A stretch of 64,000 nt of DNA from Murdochiella sp. Marseille-P8839. GTDB taxonomy: Bacteria > Bacillota > Clostridia > Tissierellales > Peptoniphilaceae. Shown in pieces: positions 52,794 to 61,337 of this stretch (position 1 is the first letter of the stretch; each line of letters begins with the position of its first letter). A model generated the notes under the pieces. It was not told the DNA's origin. It saw only the letters and a list, made by a program, of their open reading frames with translations, and did no database searches. The stretch lies in contig JAIKLF010000002.1 of assembly GCA_019753405.1 (NCBI GenBank), positions 81,400-145,399 on the forward strand, given 5' to 3'. Made by a program: the position numbers and the translations under genes.

Positions 52794-53891
52794 ATGAAGA
52801 CAAAAAGAGATAGAACGGTGGTAAAGAACTTGTGTTCTGCCCTGTTGCTCTGTGCAGGTATGATTTTATTTAGTGCTTGTGGCGCACCGAAGCAGCAGGA
52901 AACAGAGATAAGTAAAGAAGAAGAGCATTCTTCCGTAGAGACGACGGTACAGGAGAGCAGTGAAACGGAGGAATCGGTTACAGCGGAAGCTCCGCTTCGT
53001 CTTGCCGCCCTGAAAGGGCCGACCTCTATGGGCATGGCTTACGTGTTATCGTCCGGAGATCAAGAGCGGCATTCCTACGATTGTCGTGTTTTAGGCTCGC
53101 CGGAAGAGATTGTGCCGTTGCTGGTGAAAAAGGAAATCGATGTGGCGGCTGTACCGTCCAATCTGGCCGCCGTGCTCTACGCAAAGACGGAGGGCAACAT
53201 TCAGGTGTTGAATATCAATACGCTCGGCGTGTTGTATCTGGTGGAGCGTGGGGAGCGTGTCCACGCGATAACGGATCTTAAGGGAAGAACCGTGCTTGCT
53301 TCAGGCAAAGGAGCGACGCCGGAATATGCTCTGCGCTATCTTCTGGAAGCCAACGGGCTAAGCGAGGACGAGGTATCCATTGAATGGAAGAGTGAACATG
53401 CCGAAGTGGTTGCCGCATTAGCGGAAAACCCCGATGCCGTGGCGTTATTGCCGGAACCTTTTGTTTCGTCAGCAGAGGCGAATCTTGCTGACCTTCGTCG
53501 TGCAGTGGATTTGACCGAAGCCTGGGATGCTGCACAAAACAAAAACGATGCGCCTTCTGCGCTGGTCATGGGCGTCCTGGTTGCACGGCGTGAAATCGTG
53601 AACGAACATCCCGATGCGATCGCTCAACTCCTTGCAGACGTCACGCGCTCGGTCGACAAAGTAAAGCAAAATCCGGAAGAAGCGGCGAAAATCATCAGCG
53701 AATTGGGCATCGTGCCGGAAGCCGTAGTAAAAAAGGCGATTCCACACGCCAATCTCGTATCCATTACGGGTGTGGAAATGAAGGAAAAATTGGGTGGCTA
53801 TCTGCGCGTTCTTGCCGAACAGGATGTGAAGGCGATCGGTGGAGCGCTGCCGGCAGACGACTTCTACTTCCTTCCGGAAGGACAGCGCTAA
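52794..53891 (+). CDS. ABC transporter substrate-binding lipoprotein, NMT1/TauA-like
   Basis: 365 residues. Lipobox FSAC, a Glu/Ser/Thr-rich tether to about 65, then a type II binding fold of the SsuA/TauA/ThiY group: LAALKGPTSMGMAYVL, LVKKEIDVAAVPSNLAAVLY, LKGRTVLASGKGATPEYALRY and VALLPEPFVSSAEA. GGGAGAG precedes the ATG at 52794; the frame upstream to 52767 is not needed. Its stop is directly followed by the ATG of the permease-ATPase fusion. Substrate (sulfonate, pyrimidine, or other) is not determined. Confidence 0.9.
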   Translation: MKTKRDRTVVKNLCSALLLCAGMILFSACGAPKQQETEISKEEEHSSVETTVQESSETEESVTAEAPLRLAALKGPTSMGMAYVLSSGDQERHSYDCRVLGSPEEIVPLLVKKEIDVAAVPSNLAAVLYAKTEGNIQVLNINTLGVLYLVERGERVHAITDLKGRTVLASGKGATPEYALRYLLEANGLSEDEVSIEWKSEHAEVVAALAENPDAVALLPEPFVSSAEANLADLRRAVDLTEAWDAAQNKNDAPSALVMGVLVARREIVNEHPDAIAQLLADVTRSVDKVKQNPEEAAKIISELGIVPEAVVKKAIPHANLVSITGVEMKEKLGGYLRVLAEQDVKAIGGALPADDFYFLPEGQR

Positions 53892-55352
53892 ATGCGTGAG
53901 CCGATAAAGAGGACAATGGTTTGGGGATTTTGGCTTGCTGTATGGGCGGTTGTTGCACACGGCATCCACAATCCGCTCATTTTGCCCTCACCGGGACAAA
54001 CGCTGGCTGCGTTGGGCTCTTTGGTGGTTGATCCGACATTTTTTGCGCGGATCGCCACCTCACAGCTGCATATCTTGGGCGGCTTCGTGTTGGGCGCTGC
54101 CCTGGGGGTATTCCTGGGATGGATGGCGGCGATTCACGCCGCGCTGTCGCGGCTACTGGCTTTGCCTGTGCAGATGATGCGCGCCATTCCGGTGGCTTCT
54201 TTTGTCGTTTTTGCGCTGTTTTTGCTTCCCTCCGCCCATTTATCCCTTTTCATCGTTTTTCTGCTTGTTTTTCCGTTGGTGTACCAGAATACCGTTGAGG
54301 GAAGACAGGCGGTGGATGCTTCGCTCGTCGAAATGGCCGATACGTTTCATGTGCCGTTTTCACGTCGCCTTCGCGGGATCGTATTGCCTTCGATTCTTCC
54401 CTTTCTGAGTGCTGCGTTTCGAACCGCTTCCGGGCTTGCCTGGAAGGGCGGTGTAGCGGCCGAGATGATTGCGCTTTCCGGAAATAGTTTGGGAGAAGCT
54501 TTATTCCAATCCAAAATCACGCTGGACATGCCGGCACTTTTTGCCTGGACGGTGATGATTCTTCTTCTTAGTCTGCTGAATACGACGTTGCTGATTGCCC
54601 TGTGGAACGGCGCGGCACACCGCCTGATGCGCATTCGACCGATTTGTCGGAAACGAGATTTGCAAGATCAACAAGATACTTCGCTTTCCGCACACAACCG
54701 AAATTCCTTCGGACAGGAAGAAAAAACGCCCCTTGTCCGGTTGCAGAAGGTGTCCGTTTCTTTTTCGCAAAAGCCGGTATTACAGGACGTCTCGGCAACG
54801 CTTTTTACGCATGACCGCATACACATCCGCGGTTCGTCCGGCGTCGGGAAAACGACGCTGCTGCGTGTCATGGCGGCAGCAAAGGCTCCGGATGAGGGAA
54901 AAGTGGTTTATTCGTCCGGCAGCGTGCTGCGATGCAGTATTCTGTTTCAGGAAAACCGTCTATTGGAAGGTCACAGCGTGCGTGAAAATCTGCGCTTTAT
55001 CGGCCTCGATGAGATGACAATTGAGGAAGGACTTTCGTCGCTTGCCCTTTTGGATGCAGCGGATCAGCCGGTTTCCACGCTTTCCGGCGGAATGAAACGT
55101 CGACTGGCGCTGCTGCGCGCATTGCTGTCATCGGGAGATCTGCTGTTGCTGGACGAACCGTTCGTTGGTCTGGATGAAGCATTGCGCAGAAAAACGGCGG
55201 AGGAAATTGTCCGGCGAAGTGACCGGTTTTCCGCTCTCGTTGTCTGTGATCACGTTCTGGGAGGAGATCAGCTGGCAGAGGAGATGCTGGCGATTACCGC
55301 GGTATGGCATCTTCACGACGACGGGCATCTATGTGACATTCGTCAAGTATGA
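53892..55352 (+). CDS. Fused ABC permease-ATPase (TauC-TauB/SsuCB-like)
   Basis: 486 residues in one polypeptide. Residues 1-245 are a five- to six-helix BPD permease with the EAA loop DASLVEMADTFHVPFSRRLR; 246-280 is a polar linker; 281-486 is a compact ATPase with Walker A GSSGVGKTT (314-322), signature LSGGMKRRL (397-405), Walker B LLLLDEPFVGLD (417-428) and H-loop CDH. Normally these are two genes (for example ssuC and ssuB). The ATPase is ~40 residues shorter than typical. Coupled with zero spacing to the binding-protein gene. Confidence 0.88.
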   Translation: MREPIKRTMVWGFWLAVWAVVAHGIHNPLILPSPGQTLAALGSLVVDPTFFARIATSQLHILGGFVLGAALGVFLGWMAAIHAALSRLLALPVQMMRAIPVASFVVFALFLLPSAHLSLFIVFLLVFPLVYQNTVEGRQAVDASLVEMADTFHVPFSRRLRGIVLPSILPFLSAAFRTASGLAWKGGVAAEMIALSGNSLGEALFQSKITLDMPALFAWTVMILLLSLLNTTLLIALWNGAAHRLMRIRPICRKRDLQDQQDTSLSAHNRNSFGQEEKTPLVRLQKVSVSFSQKPVLQDVSATLFTHDRIHIRGSSGVGKTTLLRVMAAAKAPDEGKVVYSSGSVLRCSILFQENRLLEGHSVRENLRFIGLDEMTIEEGLSSLALLDAADQPVSTLSGGMKRRLALLRALLSSGDLLLLDEPFVGLDEALRRKTAEEIVRRSDRFSALVVCDHVLGGDQLAEEMLAITAVWHLHDDGHLCDIRQV

Positions 55353-55365
55353 TAAAATGCAAGCG

Positions 55366-55385
55366 AAGGTGCTGAGCACCTTTTT
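55366..55385 (+). terminator. Short terminator between the ABC fusion gene and glmS
   Basis: AAGGTG (55366-55371), CTGAG loop, CACCTT (55377-55382), then TTT, 12 bases before glmS. With only 45 bases between the genes there is no room for a glmS ribozyme. Confidence 0.55.
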
Positions 55386-55397
55386 CAGGAGGAAACT

Positions 55398-57230
55398 ATG
55401 TGTGGCATTGTAGGTTATGTCGGAAAAGCATCCGCCGTCGACGTACTGATGGACGGATTAAAAAAGTTGGAATATCGCGGATATGATTCGGCGGGCGTCG
55501 CCGTACGCAATGATGCCGGCGCTTTTGATGTGATCAAAGAAAAAGGACGCCTGGTCAATTTGGAAAAGCGTATCGCGGAGGAAAAGCCTTCGGGAACCGA
55601 GGGCATCGGCCATACGCGTTGGGCGACGCATGGGGAATCCACGCGCAACAATGCCCATCCGCACTATTCCGCAGACGATCGCGTTGTCGGGGTGCACAAC
55701 GGTATTATTGAGAATTTCAAAGAAATCAAAAAAGAACTGACCGAGAAGGGTTATACGTTCTATTCCGAAACGGATACCGAGGTCTGCATTAAGCTGATCG
55801 ATTATTATTATGGCGAGAAAGCGGATCCCTTAGAGGCGTTGAAAGCGGCTAAAGCGCACATTCACGGCTCGTATGCGTTGGCTATTTTGTTTCAGGATCG
55901 TCCGGGTGAAATTTGGGTCATGCGCAAAAATTCGCCCATGATTTTGGGGGTAAGAGAAGGCGCAAGTTTCTTGGCGTCCGACGTGCCGGCCATTTTGAAA
56001 CACACTCGTGATGTATATTACATGGAAGATGACCAGATTGCGCAGTTAACCCGTGAAGGCATCACCTTTTTTGATGCGGAGGGGCAGATCGTTACCGTGC
56101 CGAAACAGCATATTGACTGGGATGTTGCGGCGGCGGAAAAAGGCGGATATGACCATTTTATGCTCAAAGAAATTCATGAACAGCCGGTGGTGATCGCCAA
56201 TGCACTGCGCCATTTTGTGGATCTCAACGGTTGGATCCGCTTTGAAGGCGCAAAGCTGACGCCCGATTTCTACGATTCCTTCGATCGCATCCATATTGTT
56301 GCCTGCGGTTCGGCGTATCACGTGGCCTGTGTGTCCAAGTATGTGGTGGAATCGCTCGCCCGTATTCCGGTAGAAACAGATATCGCTTCAGAATTTCGTT
56401 ATCGTCATCCCATCCTGTCTGAAAAGGATTTGGTGATCATCATTTCCCAATCCGGAGAAACCGCCGATTCGCTGGCCGCTTTGCGCGAAGCACAGGCTCT
56501 GGGCGCTTCCACGTTGGCCATTGTCAATGTAGTCGGTTCGTCGATTGCACGTGAAGCAGAGCGTGTCATCTATACGGTGGCCGGTCCGGAGATTGCGGTA
56601 GCCACGACGAAAGCCTACAGTTGCCAGCTGTTGGTAATGGATCTGTTGGCGCTGGATTTGGCGTTGCATCACAAGCGCATCACCGAAGAAAAAGCACAAG
56701 AACTGATCGGCGAACTGAAGACGCTTCCGCGTAAGATGAATGCGATATTGCGCGAAGAAAAATCGTATCGCAAAGCGGCGGAGCGTTTCCTCGACAAAGA
56801 GCATATGTTTTTTGTCGGTCGCGGTGTGGATTATGCCGGTTGTTTGGAAGCGAGCCTCAAGCTCAAAGAAGTATCGTATCTGCATTCCGAAGCGTATGCT
56901 GCAGGAGAACTGAAACACGGTACCATCAGCCTCATTGAAGACGGAACGCCCGTAATCGGTATTGCCACGCAGACGGATCTAATGGAAAAGACGCGATCCA
57001 ACCTGTTGGAAGTCAAGACGCGCGGCGGAGACGTCACCACCTTGATTATGGAGGGAATGGAAGGTTTTGAGGATGTTGGACACGTGATCACCATTCCGGC
57101 CATTCATCCACTTTGGGCGAACAGCCTCTCAGTTTTGCCGATGCAGCTTTTGGCTTATTATGAATCCACGCTGCGCGGATTGGATGTGGATAAGCCGAGA
57201 AACCTTGCCAAGAGTGTGACGGTCGAATAA
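55398..57230 (+). CDS. glmS: Glutamine-fructose-6-phosphate aminotransferase (isomerizing)
   Basis: 610 residues. Makes glucosamine-6-phosphate for cell-wall synthesis. The N-terminal nucleophile Cys (MCGIVGYVG) opens a class II glutaminase domain (GHTRWATHG, VHNGIIENF); two SIS sugar-isomerase domains follow (VACGSAYHVACVSKYVVE; FFVGRGVDYAGCLEASLKLKE), ending in KSVTVE. AGGAGG precedes the ATG. Confidence 0.97.
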   Translation: MCGIVGYVGKASAVDVLMDGLKKLEYRGYDSAGVAVRNDAGAFDVIKEKGRLVNLEKRIAEEKPSGTEGIGHTRWATHGESTRNNAHPHYSADDRVVGVHNGIIENFKEIKKELTEKGYTFYSETDTEVCIKLIDYYYGEKADPLEALKAAKAHIHGSYALAILFQDRPGEIWVMRKNSPMILGVREGASFLASDVPAILKHTRDVYYMEDDQIAQLTREGITFFDAEGQIVTVPKQHIDWDVAAAEKGGYDHFMLKEIHEQPVVIANALRHFVDLNGWIRFEGAKLTPDFYDSFDRIHIVACGSAYHVACVSKYVVESLARIPVETDIASEFRYRHPILSEKDLVIIISQSGETADSLAALREAQALGASTLAIVNVVGSSIAREAERVIYTVAGPEIAVATTKAYSCQLLVMDLLALDLALHHKRITEEKAQELIGELKTLPRKMNAILREEKSYRKAAERFLDKEHMFFVGRGVDYAGCLEASLKLKEVSYLHSEAYAAGELKHGTISLIEDGTPVIGIATQTDLMEKTRSNLLEVKTRGGDVTTLIMEGMEGFEDVGHVITIPAIHPLWANSLSVLPMQLLAYYESTLRGLDVDKPRNLAKSVTVE

Positions 57231-57329
57231 GCCTTCTACGTGTTTGGCATAGGTTAACCCATGTCTCAGCGCAAGTTGAAGCGTAAGGAAAGATCATCCC
57301 ATGCATTCTCTGAACAAAAGGAGCAAACG

Positions 57330-58064
57330 TTGATTACCTATACTTTTCCCCAATTGATCCATGACGCCTGTGTGCTCGCTGTGCAGCCGGTGCTTTGCCG
57401 TGCGCTGAGTGGAGCTATCGGGGACGATATGGACGACAAGGAAGCGGAACATTATATTCTTTCCATTCTCAAGGAAGAGCAGGACGCGAAAGACGTGCAG
57501 CTTTTGCCGGGAGAAGAAGGTCCGGATCTTTCCGGCCTTGGTTTTCGTGCGCTTTTTTATCTGGTGTTTCGCCAGCCGTACACCGGCCTGGAACGCGATC
57601 CGAGTATCAGCGGAGCGTTGTCCAGTTTAACCAAGCACTATGATATGACAGAAGAACAGATCGATATGCTTTGGATGACGCAGCACATCTATCAGACGGC
57701 ATGTGAGCAGCTGCTGTCGACGGATCTGGTTTCGCCCGAGCAGAAGGACTTTTCCACGTGGACGGATGAACGTGCGTTTGAAATTATGAAAATGGCGATT
57801 TCGCCTTTCGGTGAGGATGTCGACGGCTTTTTTGCACCCTTGACCACCAACCTTGAGGTGCAGACGGACATGAAGCGCGCGGATAACGGTGATCCCAACG
57901 CAATGATGGAAGTGGCCTACGATTTGATTGAAGGTCGCGGTGTGGCGACGGATTTTAAGCAGGCTGAGCGGTGGGTGAGGGAAGCGCTGGCGCAACAAAC
58001 GAACCGTACAGATGAAGCAAAGAAAATGCTGGCGTTTTTGGAGCTGCTCAATGAGCGGGAATAA
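57330..58064 (+). CDS. Hypothetical protein with C-terminal Sel1-like repeat
   Basis: 244 residues from a TTG start behind AAAAGGAG (57317-57323). An in-frame ATG at 57261 has no ribosome-binding site and would add a very basic, repeat-like stretch. No signal peptide. Acidic and helical. The last ~45 residues (ADNGDPNAMMEVAYDLIEG, then RGVATDFKQAERWVREAL) match a Sel1/TPR-like repeat, suggesting protein-protein contact. I do not recognise the rest. Terminator follows. Confidence 0.75.
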   Translation: MITYTFPQLIHDACVLAVQPVLCRALSGAIGDDMDDKEAEHYILSILKEEQDAKDVQLLPGEEGPDLSGLGFRALFYLVFRQPYTGLERDPSISGALSSLTKHYDMTEEQIDMLWMTQHIYQTACEQLLSTDLVSPEQKDFSTWTDERAFEIMKMAISPFGEDVDGFFAPLTTNLEVQTDMKRADNGDPNAMMEVAYDLIEGRGVATDFKQAERWVREALAQQTNRTDEAKKMLAFLELLNERE

Positions 58065-58086
58065 GTAACGTTGAAAGAGTAGAAGA

Positions 58087-58120
58087 AAGACCGGAGCGAA
58101 TCCAAGCTTCGGTCTTTTTC
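58087..58120 (+). terminator. Terminator after the Sel1-like gene
   Basis: AAGACCGGAGC (58087-58097) pairs with GCTTCGGTCTT (58106-58116) through one G-U, then TTTTC. Confidence 0.85.
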
Positions 58121-58140
58121 TATGTCTCAACAAAACGATT

Positions 58141-58222
58141 GAAAAGTGACCAGTGAAATGATTGAAAAGTGACCAGCGAAACGGCTGAAAAGTGACCAGG
58201 GAAAGTGTTGAAAAGTGACCAG
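58141..58222. repeat. Four tandem 23-bp repeats of GAAAAGTGACCAG
   Basis: GAAAAGTGACCAG starts at 58141, 58164, 58187 and 58210, exactly 23 bases apart, each followed by (T/C/G)GAAA-like sequence. They fill the gap between a terminator and the next gene. Similar motifs occur in the multi-repeat ends of IS21-family elements; they could also be an operator array. Confidence 0.85.
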
Positions 58223-58260
58223 CGACGTGATACGTTGATGATGAAGGGGGGGTGAGAAAA

Positions 58261-58917
58261 ATGAAGAGCGAAAAAAAGTTTCCAATACATTATCTTTTTC
58301 TCATCGTCATTGTTGTTCTTGTCGGTGTTTTTCTCGCAAAAGGAATGTTATCGAAAACGGAAAAACGTCAGAGTCAAGACAATACATCGCAGACGGTTTC
58401 TTCGGTTGAGGCGAAGTCTGAAGAGGCATCCAAAGAAGATGTGGCGTCTTCCTTTTCCGCACCTGAACGGGAAGAGTCTGAGCAAATGATGACGTTGTCA
58501 GCAAGAGCGGTTCTCTCCACAGTCAATCTTTTGGAGGTGCATTACGATCAGGATGGAGAAAATTTCCTGGTCAAAGTGGAGACTGTCCCTAAACCCGAAA
58601 TGCTCGACATGATCGCAAAAAAGCAGGTAAATGGCACGCTGAAATGTAAAGTGGACGGTACGATCAACACGGAAGGCGGACCGCAAGTTCATCTCGTCGC
58701 CAAAGAAGAAAATATGGAGATCACATTCTATGGGAACAGAACGTATGAGATTGCATTGGAAAACCCAACCGCACCGTTTCCTGTAGATGAACTCTATTCG
58801 ATTAATATCAGTTTTCATTTTAAACAAGACTTGGTTCAGCCAATCGGAGATTCCTATACTTTTGTGACATCTTTGATATGCCAACCGGACGATCCTCTGC
58901 TCTTTAAAGATTTATAA
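58261..58917 (+). CDS. Hypothetical membrane-anchored extracellular protein
   Basis: 218 residues. A short basic N-terminus and one hydrophobic helix (about 10-30), then a Ser/Glu-rich linker (38-78) and a beta-rich domain containing VNLLEVHYDQDGENFLVKVE and NISFHFKQDLVQPIGDSYTF. ATG at 58261 sits nine bases behind AAGGGGGG; GTG at 58252 is too close. I do not recognise the family. Directly downstream of the 23-bp repeats, which may regulate it. Confidence 0.7.
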   Translation: MKSEKKFPIHYLFLIVIVVLVGVFLAKGMLSKTEKRQSQDNTSQTVSSVEAKSEEASKEDVASSFSAPEREESEQMMTLSARAVLSTVNLLEVHYDQDGENFLVKVETVPKPEMLDMIAKKQVNGTLKCKVDGTINTEGGPQVHLVAKEENMEITFYGNRTYEIALENPTAPFPVDELYSINISFHFKQDLVQPIGDSYTFVTSLICQPDDPLLFKDL

Positions 58918-58937
58918 TTCAGTAAAAGGCACAAAGC

Positions 58938-58974
58938 AAGCACCCGACGTATTCTCACCGGGTGCTTTGTTTTA
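58938..58974. terminator. Bidirectional terminator
   Basis: AAGCACCCG (58938-58946) pairs with CGGGTGCTT (58959-58967), then GTTTTAT. It separates two convergent genes. Confidence 0.8.
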
Positions 58975-58992
58975 TATTACTATATTACTTTA

Positions 58993-60171
58993 TTACTTCC
59001 GCTCCAGATTCAAGCGTTTTTCCGCAATGCGCCGATCGGTGTAGTCCATCAACAGCGTGTGAACGGTAGAGACCAGCGGGACAAAGAGGAACATACCGAC
59101 AAAGCCGAAGCTGGCTGCACCGACAAGAACGGCGAGAAGCACGAGGATGCCCGGAAGGCCCGTTTGCTGGCCGACGACACGCGGATAAATGATGTTGCCC
59201 TCAAGCTGTTGTAAGCAGATGAGATAGACGAGGTAGGTCGCCGCGTGCAAAGGGGAAATGGTCAGCAGCATGAAAGCGCCGAGAAGGCCGGACAGGAAGG
59301 CGCCGACGAGCGGAATCAGTGCGCCCATCATCACCATAAGCGAGATCATCAGCGAATATTCCATGCCCAGAAGGTTCATGCCCACGTAGTTCATGGTGCC
59401 CAGTAAGATGGCTTCCAGGAACTGACCCGTAAAGAAATTATAGAAACTGTCGAATGCCGTATAGGAGACGTACATAACGGTATCGGCATGACGTTCACCG
59501 AGGAAGGTATAAATGATACGCTTCGCGGCACGACTTAACTTTTCCTTGCTGAGGAGGGCATAGATGGAAAAAATGAAAGAGACCAGAGCCGACATGGCAA
59601 TATTCAGCACGGACCCGAGTTGCGTAAGGATATTTTGTGCAAACTGGGAAATTAACGCCTGGAGATCCACACCCTTAAAATACGTATTGATGAACTCCTG
59701 AAGCGTAAGATTGTTGACATTGCTGATCACCTGATTGATGGCGTCGTTGATGCTTTCTTTCAGCGACCCGAGCCAATTGGCATGCTGTACGAAGGAGCGA
59801 GCCGCCCGCAACACATCCGGAATGGCGTGAATAAAAAGCTGCATCGACGTAATGACATTCGGAATGATGACGGCGAAGGTGAGAATGACAAAAGCAAAAA
59901 TAATGGCATATGCGATGAGCATGGAAAGCACACGCGTGAGCATCGGTCCAAGGGGAAGACGGCCGATGAGCGATTCGATGCGCCGCATAGGAATATTCAC
60001 AACAAAGGCGATGGACAGACCGATGAGGAAAGGTTGAACCATGCTCAGAAAGGTCAAAAACATACTCCAAAGCGCAGGCAAATTGAAAAACAGGAAGGCC
60101 AGGGCGATGGCAAAGGCCGCAATCTGCATTCCGATGATGACGATTTTTTTCTGTTCCGGCGTCAGTTTCAT
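58993..60171 (-). CDS. AI-2E family transporter (YtvI/PerM-like)
   Basis: 392 residues, about eight hydrophobic helices in the AI-2E family pattern, with GQFLEAILLGTMNYVGM, LMVMMGALIPLVGAFLSGLLGA and LEGNIIYPRVVGQQTGLP (the family's conserved QQxEGN...P region). A soluble ~75-residue region lies between helices (LFIHAIPDVLRAAR to LTQLGSVLN). Members include Na+/H+ antiporters and the AI-2 exporter, so the substrate is open. GAAAGGAAATAG precedes the ATG. Confidence 0.88.
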   Translation of the reverse strand: MKLTPEQKKIVIIGMQIAAFAIALAFLFFNLPALWSMFLTFLSMVQPFLIGLSIAFVVNIPMRRIESLIGRLPLGPMLTRVLSMLIAYAIIFAFVILTFAVIIPNVITSMQLFIHAIPDVLRAARSFVQHANWLGSLKESINDAINQVISNVNNLTLQEFINTYFKGVDLQALISQFAQNILTQLGSVLNIAMSALVSFIFSIYALLSKEKLSRAAKRIIYTFLGERHADTVMYVSYTAFDSFYNFFTGQFLEAILLGTMNYVGMNLLGMEYSLMISLMVMMGALIPLVGAFLSGLLGAFMLLTISPLHAATYLVYLICLQQLEGNIIYPRVVGQQTGLPGILVLLAVLVGAASFGFVGMFLFVPLVSTVHTLLMDYTDRRIAEKRLNLERK

Positions 60172-60303
60172 GTCTATTTCCTTTCTGCCTTATTGTTTCA
60201 TTTTACCATAGCTTCCGTGCTTTCGTCTGCGTCAAATTGCCATTTTGTGCTATCATGAAAATAAAGAAAAACCGAAGGACAATAGAGCGTACAAGGGGGA
60301 AAC

Positions 60304-61218
60304 ATGGGAAAAAAACCGATACTATTGGTGCTTGCCGCCGGCATGGGATCACGCTATGGCGGCCTGAAACAGATTGATCCGCTGGGACCGACGGGCGAAA
60401 TCATCATTGACTATTCGATTTTTGATGCTGTCGAGGCGGGCTTTGAGCGCTTTATTTTTGTCATCAAAGAAGAAAACCGCGAGGCATTTGATGAAGTACT
60501 GACCAATCATCTGCCGAAAAATCTGGAAATCAATATTGTGTATCAGGATCTTGAGGATGTTCCGGATGGTTTCACTATCCCCGAAGGACGGGTAAAGCCG
60601 TGGGGAACAACACATGCCATCTGTGCAGCAAAAGACGTCATTGATGCGCCGTTTGCCGTGATCAATGCGGATGACTATTACGGCAAAGAAGCGTATCGGA
60701 AGATTTATGCGTTTATGACCTCCGATAAGATTAAAGAAGACCATCATGCCATGGTGGGCTTCAAGATCAAGAATACGCTCACCGAGCACGGCTCGGTATC
60801 GCGCGGCGTCTGTGAAGTCGAAAACGATAAGCTGGTGCAAATCGTTGAGCGCACGAAGCTCTTCAAGGAAGGCGATGGCGCGCGCTTTGTCGATGAGAAC
60901 GGGATCGAGCGGCACCTTGACGGCGAGAATGTTGTCTCGATGAATTTCTGGGGCTTTCATCCGGCTTTCCTGCCGTTTTTACAACATGATCTGGCGCGCT
61001 TCTTCCGTGAAGACGTTCCGAAGAATCTGTTGAAATCCGAAGCCCTGTTGCCGACGGCTGTTGGGACGGGACTATCCGAGGGCAAATTGTCCGTCAAGGT
61101 CTTAACGACGAATGATACCTGGATGGGCGTAACCTATCACGAAGACAAAGAACCGGTGATGGCCGGCTTTAAAGCGTTGGTGGATCGCGGAGTGTATCCG
61201 TCTCCACTTTGGAAGTAA
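60304..61218 (+). CDS. Sugar-phosphate nucleotidyltransferase (NTP-transferase family)
   Basis: 304 residues. N-terminal nucleotide motif LVLAAGMGSRYGGLKQIDPLGP, then VINADDYYGKEAYRKIY (metal-binding aspartates in NADDYYG) and SMNFWGFHPAFLPFL. Belongs to the nucleotidyltransferase group that includes UDP-sugar pyrophosphorylases, usually fed by a sugar kinase. The exact sugar is unknown. AAGGGGGAAAC precedes the ATG. ackA follows 119 bases later. Confidence 0.85.
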   Translation: MGKKPILLVLAAGMGSRYGGLKQIDPLGPTGEIIIDYSIFDAVEAGFERFIFVIKEENREAFDEVLTNHLPKNLEINIVYQDLEDVPDGFTIPEGRVKPWGTTHAICAAKDVIDAPFAVINADDYYGKEAYRKIYAFMTSDKIKEDHHAMVGFKIKNTLTEHGSVSRGVCEVENDKLVQIVERTKLFKEGDGARFVDENGIERHLDGENVVSMNFWGFHPAFLPFLQHDLARFFREDVPKNLLKSEALLPTAVGTGLSEGKLSVKVLTTNDTWMGVTYHEDKEPVMAGFKALVDRGVYPSPLWK

Positions 61219-61337
61219 CATTTCGCGGCGAAGCGGTCGCAAACGTAAGTGACATGCCTGCGGCATGCTTATTGCGGCAAAAAAAGACAGCCTGCTGCGG
61301 CGCACTCGTCGCGGCGGAAAAAACAGAGGAGAAGAGA

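Noticed and set aside
55353-55397. glmS ribozyme-riboswitch
   Set aside because: Only 45 bases separate glmS from the previous gene, and they hold a short terminator. The ribozyme core cannot fit.
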